Shown: piece by piece, positions 23,986 to 32,305 of the stretch
Layout of the letters: each line of letters begins with the position of its first letter
Numbering within the stretch: the stretch's first letter is position 1
Source: JBBTCX01 sp964494205
GTDB taxonomy: Bacteria; Planctomycetota; Phycisphaerae; UBA1845
NCBI GenBank assembly: GCA_964494205.1
Contig: CAZBRD010000004.1
Coordinates: forward strand, 186,001-250,000
Length of the DNA stretch: 64,000 nt
Direction: 5' to 3'
The notes under the pieces: model-generated
Told to the model about the DNA's origin: nothing
What the model saw: the letters and a program-made list of their open reading frames with translations, nothing else
Databases searched by the model: none
Program-made: the position numbers and the translations under genes

Positions 23986-26691
23986 TTACGCGCCCATGTA
24001 AACATCGCGGCGCGTGCCGAAGTAAATCTTACCGGCGGCAAGGAGCAGCAACGCCATGATGACGATGCCCCACTCACTGACGGTTGGGATGGTACCGGCC
24101 GAATCGCAATCATCCGGAGTACCGTTACCGTTGTTGTCGACGAGGTCGTCGCCACCCGGGCAAACATCGTTGCAATCCGCAACGGTATCACCATCGGTGT
24201 CGACATCCGACACGCCGCAACCACAGGTACCCGGCAGTTGCTTGTTCGGATCGGTCGGGCAACCGTCGTTACAATTCGGGAAGCCGTCCAGATCGGTGTC
24301 TGTGTCAGGCGTACCGCAACCGCAGATACCCGGAGCAAGCTTATTCGGATCGGTGTCGCAGGTTTCGTTGCAATCCGGCTGTGAGTCGCCGTCAGTGTTG
24401 GTGTCGGCTACGCCGCAACCGCAAAGACCCGGCTCAAGCTTATTCGGATCGTTATCGCAGTTGTCGATGCAATCCGGCTGTGAGTCGCCGTCAGTGTTGG
24501 TGTCGGCTACACCGCAACCACACAGACCCGGCTCAAGCTTATTCGGATCGTTATCGCAGTTGTCGATGCAATCCGGCTGCGAGTCGCCGTCGGTGTTGGT
24601 GTCAGCCACATTGCAACCGCAAAGACCCGGTGCCAACTTTGCAGGATCATCCGGGCAACCGTCGCAGGCATCGCCCGCGCTGTCGCCGTCAGCATTTTCC
24701 TGGCCTGGATTCGCTGCATTCGGGCAGTTGTCGCATTCATCACCGAGACCGTCGCCGTCAGCGTCGATCTGAGCCGGATTGAACACATTTGGACAGTTGT
24801 CGCCACAAGCGGCGTCAATACCGTCCGGGAACGGAAGGTCAGCATCGCCGCCGCACGCAGCACCTGACGGAACGCCGCCCGAAGCCGCACAGCATGCTTC
24901 AGCCACCTCGGCGCAAGTGCCGGCGAAGCAGCACGCAACGAGGTTGCCGCAAGTGCTTCCAATACCAGCAAACAGACCAGTGCAGGCCGCTTCATTTACA
25001 GGTTCGGTGCAAACCAGATTGATGTCACAGCAGGCGCCAATGGCGTTTTCCGAGCATGGGCACTCGATGTTGACTTCATACTGGCCACGATCCGTCGCAC
25101 TCCACGAACCGACCGAGAAGAAATAGGTCTCGCCAACAGTGAGACCCGACATGCAACCGGTGTTGGACAAGAAGTCCGTACCTGAAATGTCGTCACTGCA
25201 GCCGACGCTGACGGGGTCGCCGCATGCGTCAAACACAATGATCTGTGAATCGACTGGACCGCCTACCACTGAATCAGTAAAGATTCGTGCGTTGTCATAC
25301 GTTGCGACGAAGCTGTACCAGCGGTGACCGAAGCCGGCGCTGAACAAGCAGCCCTCGGGATCCGTCGCTGCGTTCACTACACCGGTGTTATCCGAAATGA
25401 AAACGGAGTCGCACTGAACGGGAACTGAACAGTCGCAGGACTCGTTACCAGCGAGATTGTTCTCGCAGTTGTTCAAGCAAGCATCGCAATTGTTCGAGTT
25501 TCCATCATCGCACTCTTCGGGGCCTTCCTGAATACCGTTACCGCATACGAACGAAACACAGGTAATGTCGAGAGTGTAGGCGGCTGTTGCACCACCCCAA
25601 CCCGAAACGCGAATCTTATAATCAACGCCGCTGGCTGTAAGGAACGAAACTTCTGAATTGAAGTTGGCAGGGAAGTTAATGTCGTCATCACAGGCGACTT
25701 CCAATCCCGCGCAACCGTCAAAAACTGCAAGAACCGTATCCTCGCCATCTGCACTGCCGTCGGTTGAAATGGTCAAACCACCATCGCAGGTCGAGGTATA
25801 GCAATACCAATCAGCGTCGTCATTCGGATCGCCGCAGCTTGGATATGGTGCTTCATTCGGACCAGTCGACGGACCACCCGCGGCCAAACCCGAAGCAACG
25901 CCAACACCGTCTGCAACACTGTCGCAGAACGCGCAAACCGAACCGTCGCCTGCGCCAGTCACGGCCCAAAGCGACGTATAACCAGCAGCAACGGTCGGGA
26001 TAAACGGACCCCACGGTGGCGGAACGCCGCCGCCCGGCGGGCTGTAATAAACGCCGTCATCACTCGAACCGACAGCTTCGGCTCCACCATTCTTGGCGGC
26101 CCACGTCGAAATAACCGCGGGCGGTCCAACGACTTCGAGGTGCGAGCTGGTCATGACCATCCAAATCTTGCCTGGAAGTATGATGCCAGGAGCTATTTTC
26201 TGCTCATGGAACCCGCAGCCAATGAAACCGGACGCGCCGAGGTCACCATTCGTCGATCCAGCCTGAGAACCAGCCGTGCCGATGATTGGGGCAAGCGGGG
26301 CGCTCGGTGGACCAGCAGCATCATCAGTCCACAATTCGGTGCTCACGGTATACGGTGCACAGTTACCGCACGTAGCAAAAAGATAGGTGCGCAATTCATA
26401 ACCCGCACCAATCAAAGTTGCTTCGTCCGCGAGATAGATTCGACCGTTAGCGCGATTCAAACGGAGACCGCCCGAGTTGAACGCACCGGCGTCGAAAAGT
26501 GTTGTCCCTGGCAACGTAGCCACGCTGCCGCCTGGCAACATTTGCGTCGGCATGGTTTCCGGCTGCTCAGTCAAAATGACTGGCGTTGTCGGAACTTGAG
26601 CTGGCGAAGCCACTTCAACCGGCTTCACCTGTGCAAATGCGGTACACGTACAAAGTGCAACCGCGAGAATACTCTTGAAAATCCTATTCAT
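23986..26691 (-). CDS. Large exported IPTL-CTERM protein with TSP3-like repeats
   Basis: About 901 residues. A signal peptide (MNRIFKSILAVALCTCTAFA) leads into a secreted region. The middle has two copies of a beta-sandwich-like domain seen with phrases such as VLAVFDGCAGLEVACDDD and IIVFDACGDPVSVGCSDD, a Cys-rich CDDGNSNNCDACLNNC loop, then Cys-rich and TSP3-like calcium loops (DADGDGLGDECDNCP) including a 99-nt tandem array. It ends with IPTVSEWG, a hydrophobic helix and a short Arg-containing tail, the exosortase H sorting signal. ATG at 26691 has GGAGG 10 bases upstream, which excludes 34 upstream codons. The gene lies just upstream of xrtH on the same strand but a terminator separates them. 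Probably a surface protein; ligand unknown. Confidence 0.9.
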   Translation of the reverse strand: MNRIFKSILAVALCTCTAFAQVKPVEVASPAQVPTTPVILTEQPETMPTQMLPGGSVATLPGTTLFDAGAFNSGGLRLNRANGRIYLADEATLIGAGYELRTYLFATCGNCAPYTVSTELWTDDAAGPPSAPLAPIIGTAGSQAGSTNGDLGASGFIGCGFHEQKIAPGIILPGKIWMVMTSSHLEVVGPPAVISTWAAKNGGAEAVGSSDDGVYYSPPGGGVPPPWGPFIPTVAAGYTSLWAVTGAGDGSVCAFCDSVADGVGVASGLAAGGPSTGPNEAPYPSCGDPNDDADWYCYTSTCDGGLTISTDGSADGEDTVLAVFDGCAGLEVACDDDINFPANFNSEVSFLTASGVDYKIRVSGWGGATAAYTLDITCVSFVCGNGIQEGPEECDDGNSNNCDACLNNCENNLAGNESCDCSVPVQCDSVFISDNTGVVNAATDPEGCLFSAGFGHRWYSFVATYDNARIFTDSVVGGPVDSQIIVFDACGDPVSVGCSDDISGTDFLSNTGCMSGLTVGETYFFSVGSWSATDRGQYEVNIECPCSENAIGACCDINLVCTEPVNEAACTGLFAGIGSTCGNLVACCFAGTCAEVAEACCAASGGVPSGAACGGDADLPFPDGIDAACGDNCPNVFNPAQIDADGDGLGDECDNCPNAANPGQENADGDSAGDACDGCPDDPAKLAPGLCGCNVADTNTDGDSQPDCIDNCDNDPNKLEPGLCGCGVADTNTDGDSQPDCIDNCDNDPNKLEPGLCGCGVADTNTDGDSQPDCNETCDTDPNKLAPGICGCGTPDTDTDLDGFPNCNDGCPTDPNKQLPGTCGCGVSDVDTDGDTVADCNDVCPGGDDLVDNNGNGTPDDCDSAGTIPTVSEWGIVIMALLLLAAGKIYFGTRRDVYMGA
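24371..24640. repeat. 99-nt tandem repeat coding TSP3-like units
   Basis: The DNA unit beginning CAATCCGGCTG recurs at 24371, 24470 and 24569, a 99-base period (33 residues), nearly identical between copies. It encodes repeated CGCGVADTNTDGDSQPDC units within the IPTL-CTERM protein. Near-perfect identity at silent sites points to recent expansion. Confidence 0.85.
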
Positions 26692-26823
26692 CTTTCTAAA
26701 TCCTCCATCCCTCAAAACTGTGGGAGAAAAATAATAACGACTAACAATCAGCTTTGATTCGACCGCTAGGGAACATGGGGTTTTCAGCTTCATCCTCTGC
26801 GGCCAACCCGAAACAACTTTGTC

Positions 26824-27498
26824 TCAGGCGAGGACCGGAGGTGCGCGCGGATGGCTTGGGACGAGGTAACGAATGATTGTCGCAATCCACCGGGAGAGGT
26901 GGATACACTGACCTGAATCGCCCGCCGCAATCAATCGGCGGGATCGGGGCGGCGATGCACAGACAACATCTGTCACCGCGCCGAGAATGGTTGCACACAC
27001 AAACGCAACCAAAAACGCAACCACGATGCAGCCGCCGGTTTTGCCGACCAACAGCAGCACGAGATTGTCAATCTGAACAGAAGCAATGAGTCCGTAACGC
27101 AGGTTGATCGGCGCGAGCGCGAACTCGACCGCCGCCCAACCCAGACCAAGAATCAACGGATCGAACCCGCGACGCGTCGTCGCGTGCGCGCCGAACCAAG
27201 CGTACAACGCAGGCACCAGCGTCAATAACAGGCATGAAAGCAAAGTCGGTTCAAAACCTGACCCGCCCGAAACGGCACTGTAAGCGTAAATACTGAAACC
27301 CCAGATCGCGCCGCAAACGGCTGCGAACGACGGCTTCAGAAAACGAATCGCAATGAATACCGGAATCAGCGCGAACCAGCTAAGCCAAGTGTGCGCATGA
27401 ACAGAAACCGATTCACCGGTGAGCACGCCGGCTGCGATGAGGGATGCAAGTAATGCAGAAGCCTTCGCGAAATTGCCACTCGATGGCACTTTCGCCAT
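26824..27498 (-). CDS. Lnt-like N-terminal membrane domain protein (no nitrilase domain)
   Basis: About 224 residues, mostly hydrophobic helices. The pattern LSWFALIPVFIAIRF, followed by a GAIWGFSIY helix and GWAAVEFALAPI, resembles the membrane half of apolipoprotein N-acyltransferase. The ~270-residue nitrilase domain with the Glu-Lys-Cys triad is absent: the frame ends after the seventh or so helix in a basic, Pro-rich tail. It could be a degraded lnt gene or a separate small membrane family. The start is uncertain: 27498 or 27540 are both plausible. Confidence 0.55.
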   Translation of the reverse strand: MAKVPSSGNFAKASALLASLIAAGVLTGESVSVHAHTWLSWFALIPVFIAIRFLKPSFAAVCGAIWGFSIYAYSAVSGGSGFEPTLLSCLLLTLVPALYAWFGAHATTRRGFDPLILGLGWAAVEFALAPINLRYGLIASVQIDNLVLLLVGKTGGCIVVAFLVAFVCATILGAVTDVVCASPPRSRRLIAAGDSGQCIHLSRWIATIIRYLVPSHPRAPPVLA

Positions 27499-27959
27499 TG
27501 CTTCCACTCTTGCCAAACGGTGTGTAGGACACTTCACCATGAAACGCCGCGACTCCACCTTCCGCTTCCCTGCGGGTTCCACACACAATCACACGAGTTC
27601 ACACTCAGTCGCACTGAAATGCCAACGCGCGTTTTCGCAATATGGGAACTTGCCTTTTCGAACCTCCTGACGACGCATCTATCCGATAATGACTGACCCG
27701 ATAATAGATGCCAGTATAGCTAACGCGGATTTCGAGTGTCAAGCTGGTAATAAAGTTTCACCAAGTCGGACTTAACTCAAACTACCGCAGATTACCGGCT
27801 CGCCCGTTACGCGATGTGCTATCGATTTGTGCATTTGCGCCAACTTCCACACAATGCGAAAACTCTTCCCATTTTCACGCAGTTTGAAGACCCCCGCTTT
27901 GAACTAGGCCAGCACGCGTCCAACTTCTGCACCTACAATCCCTCAAGGAGGGAAGCAGA
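27499..27959. other. Intergenic region between divergent genes, no gene seen
   Basis: This ~460-base region separates the Lnt-like gene (minus) from the small membrane protein gene (plus). It should carry both promoters. The only clear signal is the AAGGAGGG ribosome site just before 27960. Confidence 0.5.
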
Positions 27960-28316
27960 ATGGGTGCAATCAGTGATGAAAAACGCGCAGACCGCCAGCC
28001 TTCGTTGAATTCGACTCACCACCGGGTCATTTCCTATCGCGAAATTCTGGAACAACTGGCGACCGATGAACTTCGCGCCGGGCGTCTAACCCGTCGAAAC
28101 TACGCGCGGTTCATTCAGATGGCCAAGGAGTACAGGTTCACCGCGGCTGAAGCAGAGGACATGATCGAGTCGAGCCGTGAACGACTTGTTCGCGAAGGTC
28201 TGGAACTGTCGGACTTTGACAATCTTGAAAGCAATTCGTCCGCCGGACGATCGCGACTCGTTACCGTTGCGATTGTTCTGCTATTTATTCAAGGTTTATG
28301 GTGGTTGCTGTTTTGA
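27960..28316 (+). CDS. Small tail-anchored membrane protein of unknown function
   Basis: 118 residues. A charged, mostly helical N-terminal region (~95 residues, with SYREILEQLATDELRAGRLTR and repeated Arg/Glu heptads) is followed by one C-terminal membrane helix (VTVAIVLLFIQGLWWLLF) that ends the protein. It should be a cytosolic domain fixed to the inner membrane. An excellent ribosome site (AAGGAGGG, about 8 bases) supports the ATG at 27960. Family not recognised. Confidence 0.8.
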   Translation: MGAISDEKRADRQPSLNSTHHRVISYREILEQLATDELRAGRLTRRNYARFIQMAKEYRFTAAEAEDMIESSRERLVREGLELSDFDNLESNSSAGRSRLVTVAIVLLFIQGLWWLLF

Positions 28317-28382
28317 TTGGGCTGAAAGCGAGTGACTAGTTTCACCCGAGAATACAGGTCGCCGAGTGCCTATGCGTGTGCA

Positions 28383-28404
28383 ACTGCTCTGTGAGCAGTG
28401 CGTT
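28383..28404. repeat. Dispersed palindromic repeat, copy 2
   Basis: The same 22-base core as at 14398-14419, here between two convergent genes. Confidence 0.65.
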
Positions 28405-28489
28405 ACCTCATCGGGTGACATACAAGTTCAATTGAATGGAGGCACTAACTCGGAAGGCAAAAACTCGTGTCCAAAGCGGTACTAACCAA

Positions 28490-29050
28490 TTAGGAAGCTC
28501 GAACCGCTCGCTTCGATTCCGATTGGGCCACCTTGGTGACCAGTCGTCGATGGGCCCCGACGAGATCCTTGCAGATCAATTCCATGCGTCGATTCAGATC
28601 GCGTCGCTCCCGAATCACGCGGCGAACCAGGTCGCGCATCTTGCGGTACTTGGCCGCATGCAGTCGTCGAACCTCTGATCCGTGCAACACGCGTTCGATC
28701 GCATCCATCAAATCGGTAATCGGGAACGGCTTGATATAGACATCGCGAATCCCATTGCGCATAGCCTCAACTACCTGCTCTGAAGTCGGCTCATTGGCGA
28801 GCAGGATAATCGGCCCAGCGCCCAGCGCGCTGATGTACTCCGCGAGGCGCAATCCATCACAGGTGGGCAATTCCAGTTCGGTGACGATCACATGGTGTCG
28901 CTCGACAGCCGCCACATCGAGGCAGGCCTCGGCGTCCGCCACGCAAGTAATCTGGCAATCAAATCGACGCTCGATCGCATCGACCATCATTTCGAGAATG
29001 GTGGAGTCTGGTTCGACCAAGAGAATCTTCGTTTCGCGCCGATGCTTCAC
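28490..29050 (-). CDS. Degenerate receiver-domain protein (phospho-acceptor Asp replaced by Glu)
   Basis: 186 residues: a receiver-like domain (about 7-120) and an Arg-rich helical tail. The acidic pocket reads VEPD, the usual phospho-Asp position is Glu58 (VTELELP), the switch Thr is replaced by Leu (ILLANEP), while the conserved Lys107 (IKPF) remains. A Glu here often mimics the phosphorylated state, so this is probably a constitutive or ligand-gated regulator. The tail (YRKMRDLVRRVIRERRDLNR) looks coiled coil. GTG start at 29050 has GAGG 6 bases upstream. It is the last gene of a signalling cluster with the HDOD kinase and HTH-receiver genes. Confidence 0.85.
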   Translation of the reverse strand: MKHRRETKILLVEPDSTILEMMVDAIERRFDCQITCVADAEACLDVAAVERHHVIVTELELPTCDGLRLAEYISALGAGPIILLANEPTSEQVVEAMRNGIRDVYIKPFPITDLMDAIERVLHGSEVRRLHAAKYRKMRDLVRRVIRERRDLNRRMELICKDLVGAHRRLVTKVAQSESKRAVRAS

Positions 29051-29080
29051 GAAACACCTCGCGTATCAAGTATTGAATTC

Positions 29081-29127
29081 TCCCCCCTTGGCAAGGGGGG
29101 ACAAAGGGGGGTCTGGCCTGGCAGTTG
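29081..29127. repeat. Dispersed repeat, copy 2 (CCCCCCTTGGCAA...)
   Basis: TCCCCCCTTGGCAAGGGGGG followed by ACAAAGGGGGGTCTGGC. It matches 23557-23599 and fills most of the gap between the degenerate receiver and the kinase gene. The palindrome could also act as a weak terminator. Confidence 0.6.
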
Positions 29128-29140
29128 GCGGTTTCTAGAA

Positions 29141-31426
29141 CTAGCTGGTCGCAACCTGATCGGTGGGTTGAGCGGGCAATTCAACAATGACCGTCGTCCC
29201 GACGTTTGGCGTCGAGTCGAGCAGCAACCGCCCGCCGTTAATCTCTGTATATCGGTACGCACGAGAAAGCCCTAATCCTCTGCCGCGACCCGCCGGACGA
29301 CTCGAAAAGAACGGGTCGATCGCATGCTCCAACACGTTGGGCGTCATTCCCACGCCGTTGTCGGAAACCACGATCCGTGCCGTGTCATCGGACGTCAGCG
29401 AGGGAGAGTTGATTTCGACCATCCCTTTTTCCGGTGACACTGCTTTGGCAGCATTGGTAAGAATGGCGTCAAGAATTGCGCCCAGCTGATTCTCGTCGGC
29501 AAAGACCTTGGCATTGTCGTCAACGAGGCAAACCTTAATCTGATCCGGACGCAGGTTTTTCGAGGCAACGCAACGTTCAGCCGCTTGACTCACGATATCG
29601 GAAATGAAATGGTGCGCCGGCTTCGGCGGCTCGGGCCGAGCAAACTCCATCAGTTCGCTGGCGATGTTACTGGCTTTGTGTGCTTGCTCGACAATCGCGC
29701 TCAGTGACTTCGCAACATCCGGGTCCTTGCAGTCTTGTCGCAGCATCTGAGCGCGCGTTGAGATGACCGCCAGTGGATTGTTGATCTCGTGGGCAGCCCC
29801 CCCCGCCATCTCGCGGACCATCGAAACCGATCGTGTGCGAACCAGCGCAGTTTGCGCATGCCGCAGTCGTCGATGTGCTTCGACCAACTCTTCCGTCATG
29901 CGTTCGCTGCGATCGCGCATCTGCGCATGAGAGACCGCCAACCCAATCGCATGTGACAGCGCCTGACACTCGCGCGCGGCGTCGCGCAGCAACGGGTCCG
30001 GCTCCTTCTCCCTCGCAAAAACGACTGCCCCTGACTTCATGCTTTGCTGCGTGACATCCAGCGTCCAGAGCCGTTCTTCGCTGTTGGCTCCCTGCAATGT
30101 TCGCCAGAGATTTTGCGTCTCGCGATCCGCCCGCTCAGCCGTCACATTTCCCACAAAGTCGGAATGGCTCGAATCGCGCGGCAATGTACCTACCTGTTCA
30201 AGGCCAATCACAGATGAACTAACTCGTTCACCGTGGGCCGATGCGCTCCCCACGTGCAGCAGGCTCGCCTCTCGATCAACCACGTACGCAATCGCCTGCT
30301 CGCAAACCAGCGCTTCGCAAAAGCTCCGCGCCGCAGCCGCACACACATCCGCCGGCGTATTTTCCTGCGACAAACCTTGCGTAAAGCGATCAAGAATCTC
30401 GAAGCAAATGGATCGCACTTCGAGGCGGGCGTTGGCTGTCTGCATATCTGAATTGAGTCGCGAAAGCTCTTGATTCGCCTTAGCCAGTGACTCCGCACAC
30501 AGCTTCGCGCTGGTCATGTCATCCAAGCCGACCAGATCGCAATACGGCTCCATGCGCTGCGGAATCTCAGCCATGATGCCTTCGAGTGTCGCCTGGTCGA
30601 GACCAAGTATTGTGAGTTCCGATGCATCCGCCTGATCAACGAATCCCGAAAAGCCGATGCGCTGCCCGCGAACCATTCGATCTGCCACATGAATAATCCG
30701 GACCAGATCGCCATGCGCCAGCGTCGATGGAAGCGCGTCCATCGGGTGATGGTGCAGCCACGCGCATTCCATGATGGAATCAGGCAATTTCCAGCGTGAT
30801 GCGAGACGTTTTCCGGCTGTCGTGTGATCCAGTCCGAACAGCTCGCGCTCAACGTCGCAAATGCAGATTCGCTGTCGCTCAGCCCGCTCAGCCGCACGCG
30901 TGTAACTCTTCGGCAGACACGCACCGAGTGCGATCTTGCCAATGTCGTGCAAGAGTCCGCAAACAAACGCATCGCCCGAAAGTCGATTTCCTTTTGTCTT
31001 CTGTGCGATCAGTTCAGCCGTGCACGCAACCGCGAGGCTGTGCTTCCACAACTCGCGCCGCAGCGAGTTCATGTTGGGCGTTTCTTCGGTGGTGGTCAGC
31101 GTTTCATGAAGCTTGAGTGAAAGCACCGCATTACGCACCGCCCGGAATCCAAGCAGCGTAACAACCTTCGCAACGGTCAATCCGTCCGATCGAACGCCTT
31201 TGTCAGCCCGCTGTGCGAGCCGCAACAACCCAGCCGTCAACGACGCATCCGATTCGATAACACGGGTCACATCTTTGGCGGAAGATTCATCAGACGCGGT
31301 GAGCGATAACAATCTGGCTGCGACAGAAGGAAGGGTTGGCAGCTTGTCGAGCTGACTAAGGATGAGCTCAGCCCGCTCACGTGGTGCGGGTAGCTCAAAC
31401 GGCAATGCCAAACGCGCGACGGTCAA
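29141..31426 (-). CDS. HDOD-GAF sensor histidine kinase
   Basis: 761 residues, no membrane segments. An HDOD domain (about 18-290) carries LLHDIGKIALG with His160-Asp161 and the LPTLPSVAARLL start typical of the family. A central region (about 340-500) looks GAF-like. A histidine kinase core follows, with the H-box GGAAHEINNPLAV, an N-box LTNAAKA, and G boxes DNGVGM and GRGLGLS in a HATPase domain. HDOD proteins are output/adaptor domains, so fusion to a kinase suggests it senses cytosolic signals. The start is TTG at 31426 with AAGGA upstream. A HTH-receiver gene lies 94 bases upstream and the degenerate receiver downstream on the same strand, a plausible cognate set. Confidence 0.92.
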   Translation of the reverse strand: MTVARLALPFELPAPRERAELILSQLDKLPTLPSVAARLLSLTASDESSAKDVTRVIESDASLTAGLLRLAQRADKGVRSDGLTVAKVVTLLGFRAVRNAVLSLKLHETLTTTEETPNMNSLRRELWKHSLAVACTAELIAQKTKGNRLSGDAFVCGLLHDIGKIALGACLPKSYTRAAERAERQRICICDVERELFGLDHTTAGKRLASRWKLPDSIMECAWLHHHPMDALPSTLAHGDLVRIIHVADRMVRGQRIGFSGFVDQADASELTILGLDQATLEGIMAEIPQRMEPYCDLVGLDDMTSAKLCAESLAKANQELSRLNSDMQTANARLEVRSICFEILDRFTQGLSQENTPADVCAAAARSFCEALVCEQAIAYVVDREASLLHVGSASAHGERVSSSVIGLEQVGTLPRDSSHSDFVGNVTAERADRETQNLWRTLQGANSEERLWTLDVTQQSMKSGAVVFAREKEPDPLLRDAARECQALSHAIGLAVSHAQMRDRSERMTEELVEAHRRLRHAQTALVRTRSVSMVREMAGGAAHEINNPLAVISTRAQMLRQDCKDPDVAKSLSAIVEQAHKASNIASELMEFARPEPPKPAHHFISDIVSQAAERCVASKNLRPDQIKVCLVDDNAKVFADENQLGAILDAILTNAAKAVSPEKGMVEINSPSLTSDDTARIVVSDNGVGMTPNVLEHAIDPFFSSRPAGRGRGLGLSRAYRYTEINGGRLLLDSTPNVGTTVIVELPAQPTDQVATS

Positions 31427-31520
31427 TGCCTTTGTCCTTCAGATAGGCGCCTTAAAGAGCGCGGAATACAAGCAAGCGTAACGAAGTAATCAATTCCGCA
31501 CGACCGTCAGGTTCCCGGAC

Positions 31521-32111
31521 CTAGGCCGCATTGGACGAACTTACCAACTGCACGATTCGATTAATGACCGCGTTAATGTCAAACGGTTTCTTGATGAACT
31601 CGTCCGCACCCGCAGCACGAAGTTCACGCACTTCATCCGGATCAGCCACGCCGCTGATCATGATGATCTTAATATGCTCATACGCCGGGTTCGCGCGGAT
31701 CGTCCGGCAGACCGCATTACCATCCACGTCCGGCAATTTGAAGTCGAGCAGAATGACGTCGGGCCGGAACTGCTCGGTCACGATGCCTGCATCGAAGCCG
31801 GTGCCAGCGGTCCGCAATTCGAAGCGTCCGTCCCGCTCCAGCAGGTCCACGAACATCTCGATGATGGCCTCGTCGTCATCAACCACCAGCACGCGCTTTC
31901 GACCGGTTTCCAACTGGTCCAGCGGGATCTGGTTGGCCTTCATAAAGGAGATCAACGCGTCGCGCGGAATCCTGCGAAAGCGGGAACCCGGGACGCGAAA
32001 ACCCTTCAGTTTGCCACTATCAAAACAACGGATGACGGTCTGCTGGCTGACCTTGCAAATAGCCGCCACTTCCCCCGTTGTGAACACGGTTTTTGTTCGA
32101 TTATCACTCAT
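31521..32111 (-). CDS. Response regulator with N-terminal excisionase-type HTH
   Basis: 196 residues with the domain order reversed from most regulators. A MerR/excisionase-like helix-turn-helix (about 9-57: TTGEVAAICKVSQQTV, then a wing with GSRFRRIPRD) comes first, then a receiver domain (72-190) with Asp78-Asp80, phospho-acceptor Asp123 (ILLDFKLP), the switch Ser and Lys in IKKPF. It should bind DNA when phosphorylated. It is upstream of the HDOD kinase gene on the same strand and is its likely partner. Confidence 0.92.
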   Translation of the reverse strand: MSDNRTKTVFTTGEVAAICKVSQQTVIRCFDSGKLKGFRVPGSRFRRIPRDALISFMKANQIPLDQLETGRKRVLVVDDDEAIIEMFVDLLERDGRFELRTAGTGFDAGIVTEQFRPDVILLDFKLPDVDGNAVCRTIRANPAYEHIKIIMISGVADPDEVRELRAAGADEFIKKPFDINAVINRIVQLVSSSNAA

Positions 32112-32305
32112 TTCCCAGCCCCTATCCGATGACGCCCGAACCGTGTCGTGCGCCGAGCAAGTTTACCACTTCCCCCATATTTCCTATACGATACATCCGG
32201 CACATCTTTATGTCAATGGTTTAATCTCGGACCTTCTTTGGCAAGATGAATAGAATAAGATTAACAAACTCGGACCAAAAAGGGAACCCTATGTGAAATG
32301 AAATC

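Noticed and set aside
24371..24640. Tandem repeats considered as a CRISPR array
   Set aside because: The units are contiguous without unique spacers and encode TSP3-like residues in frame.
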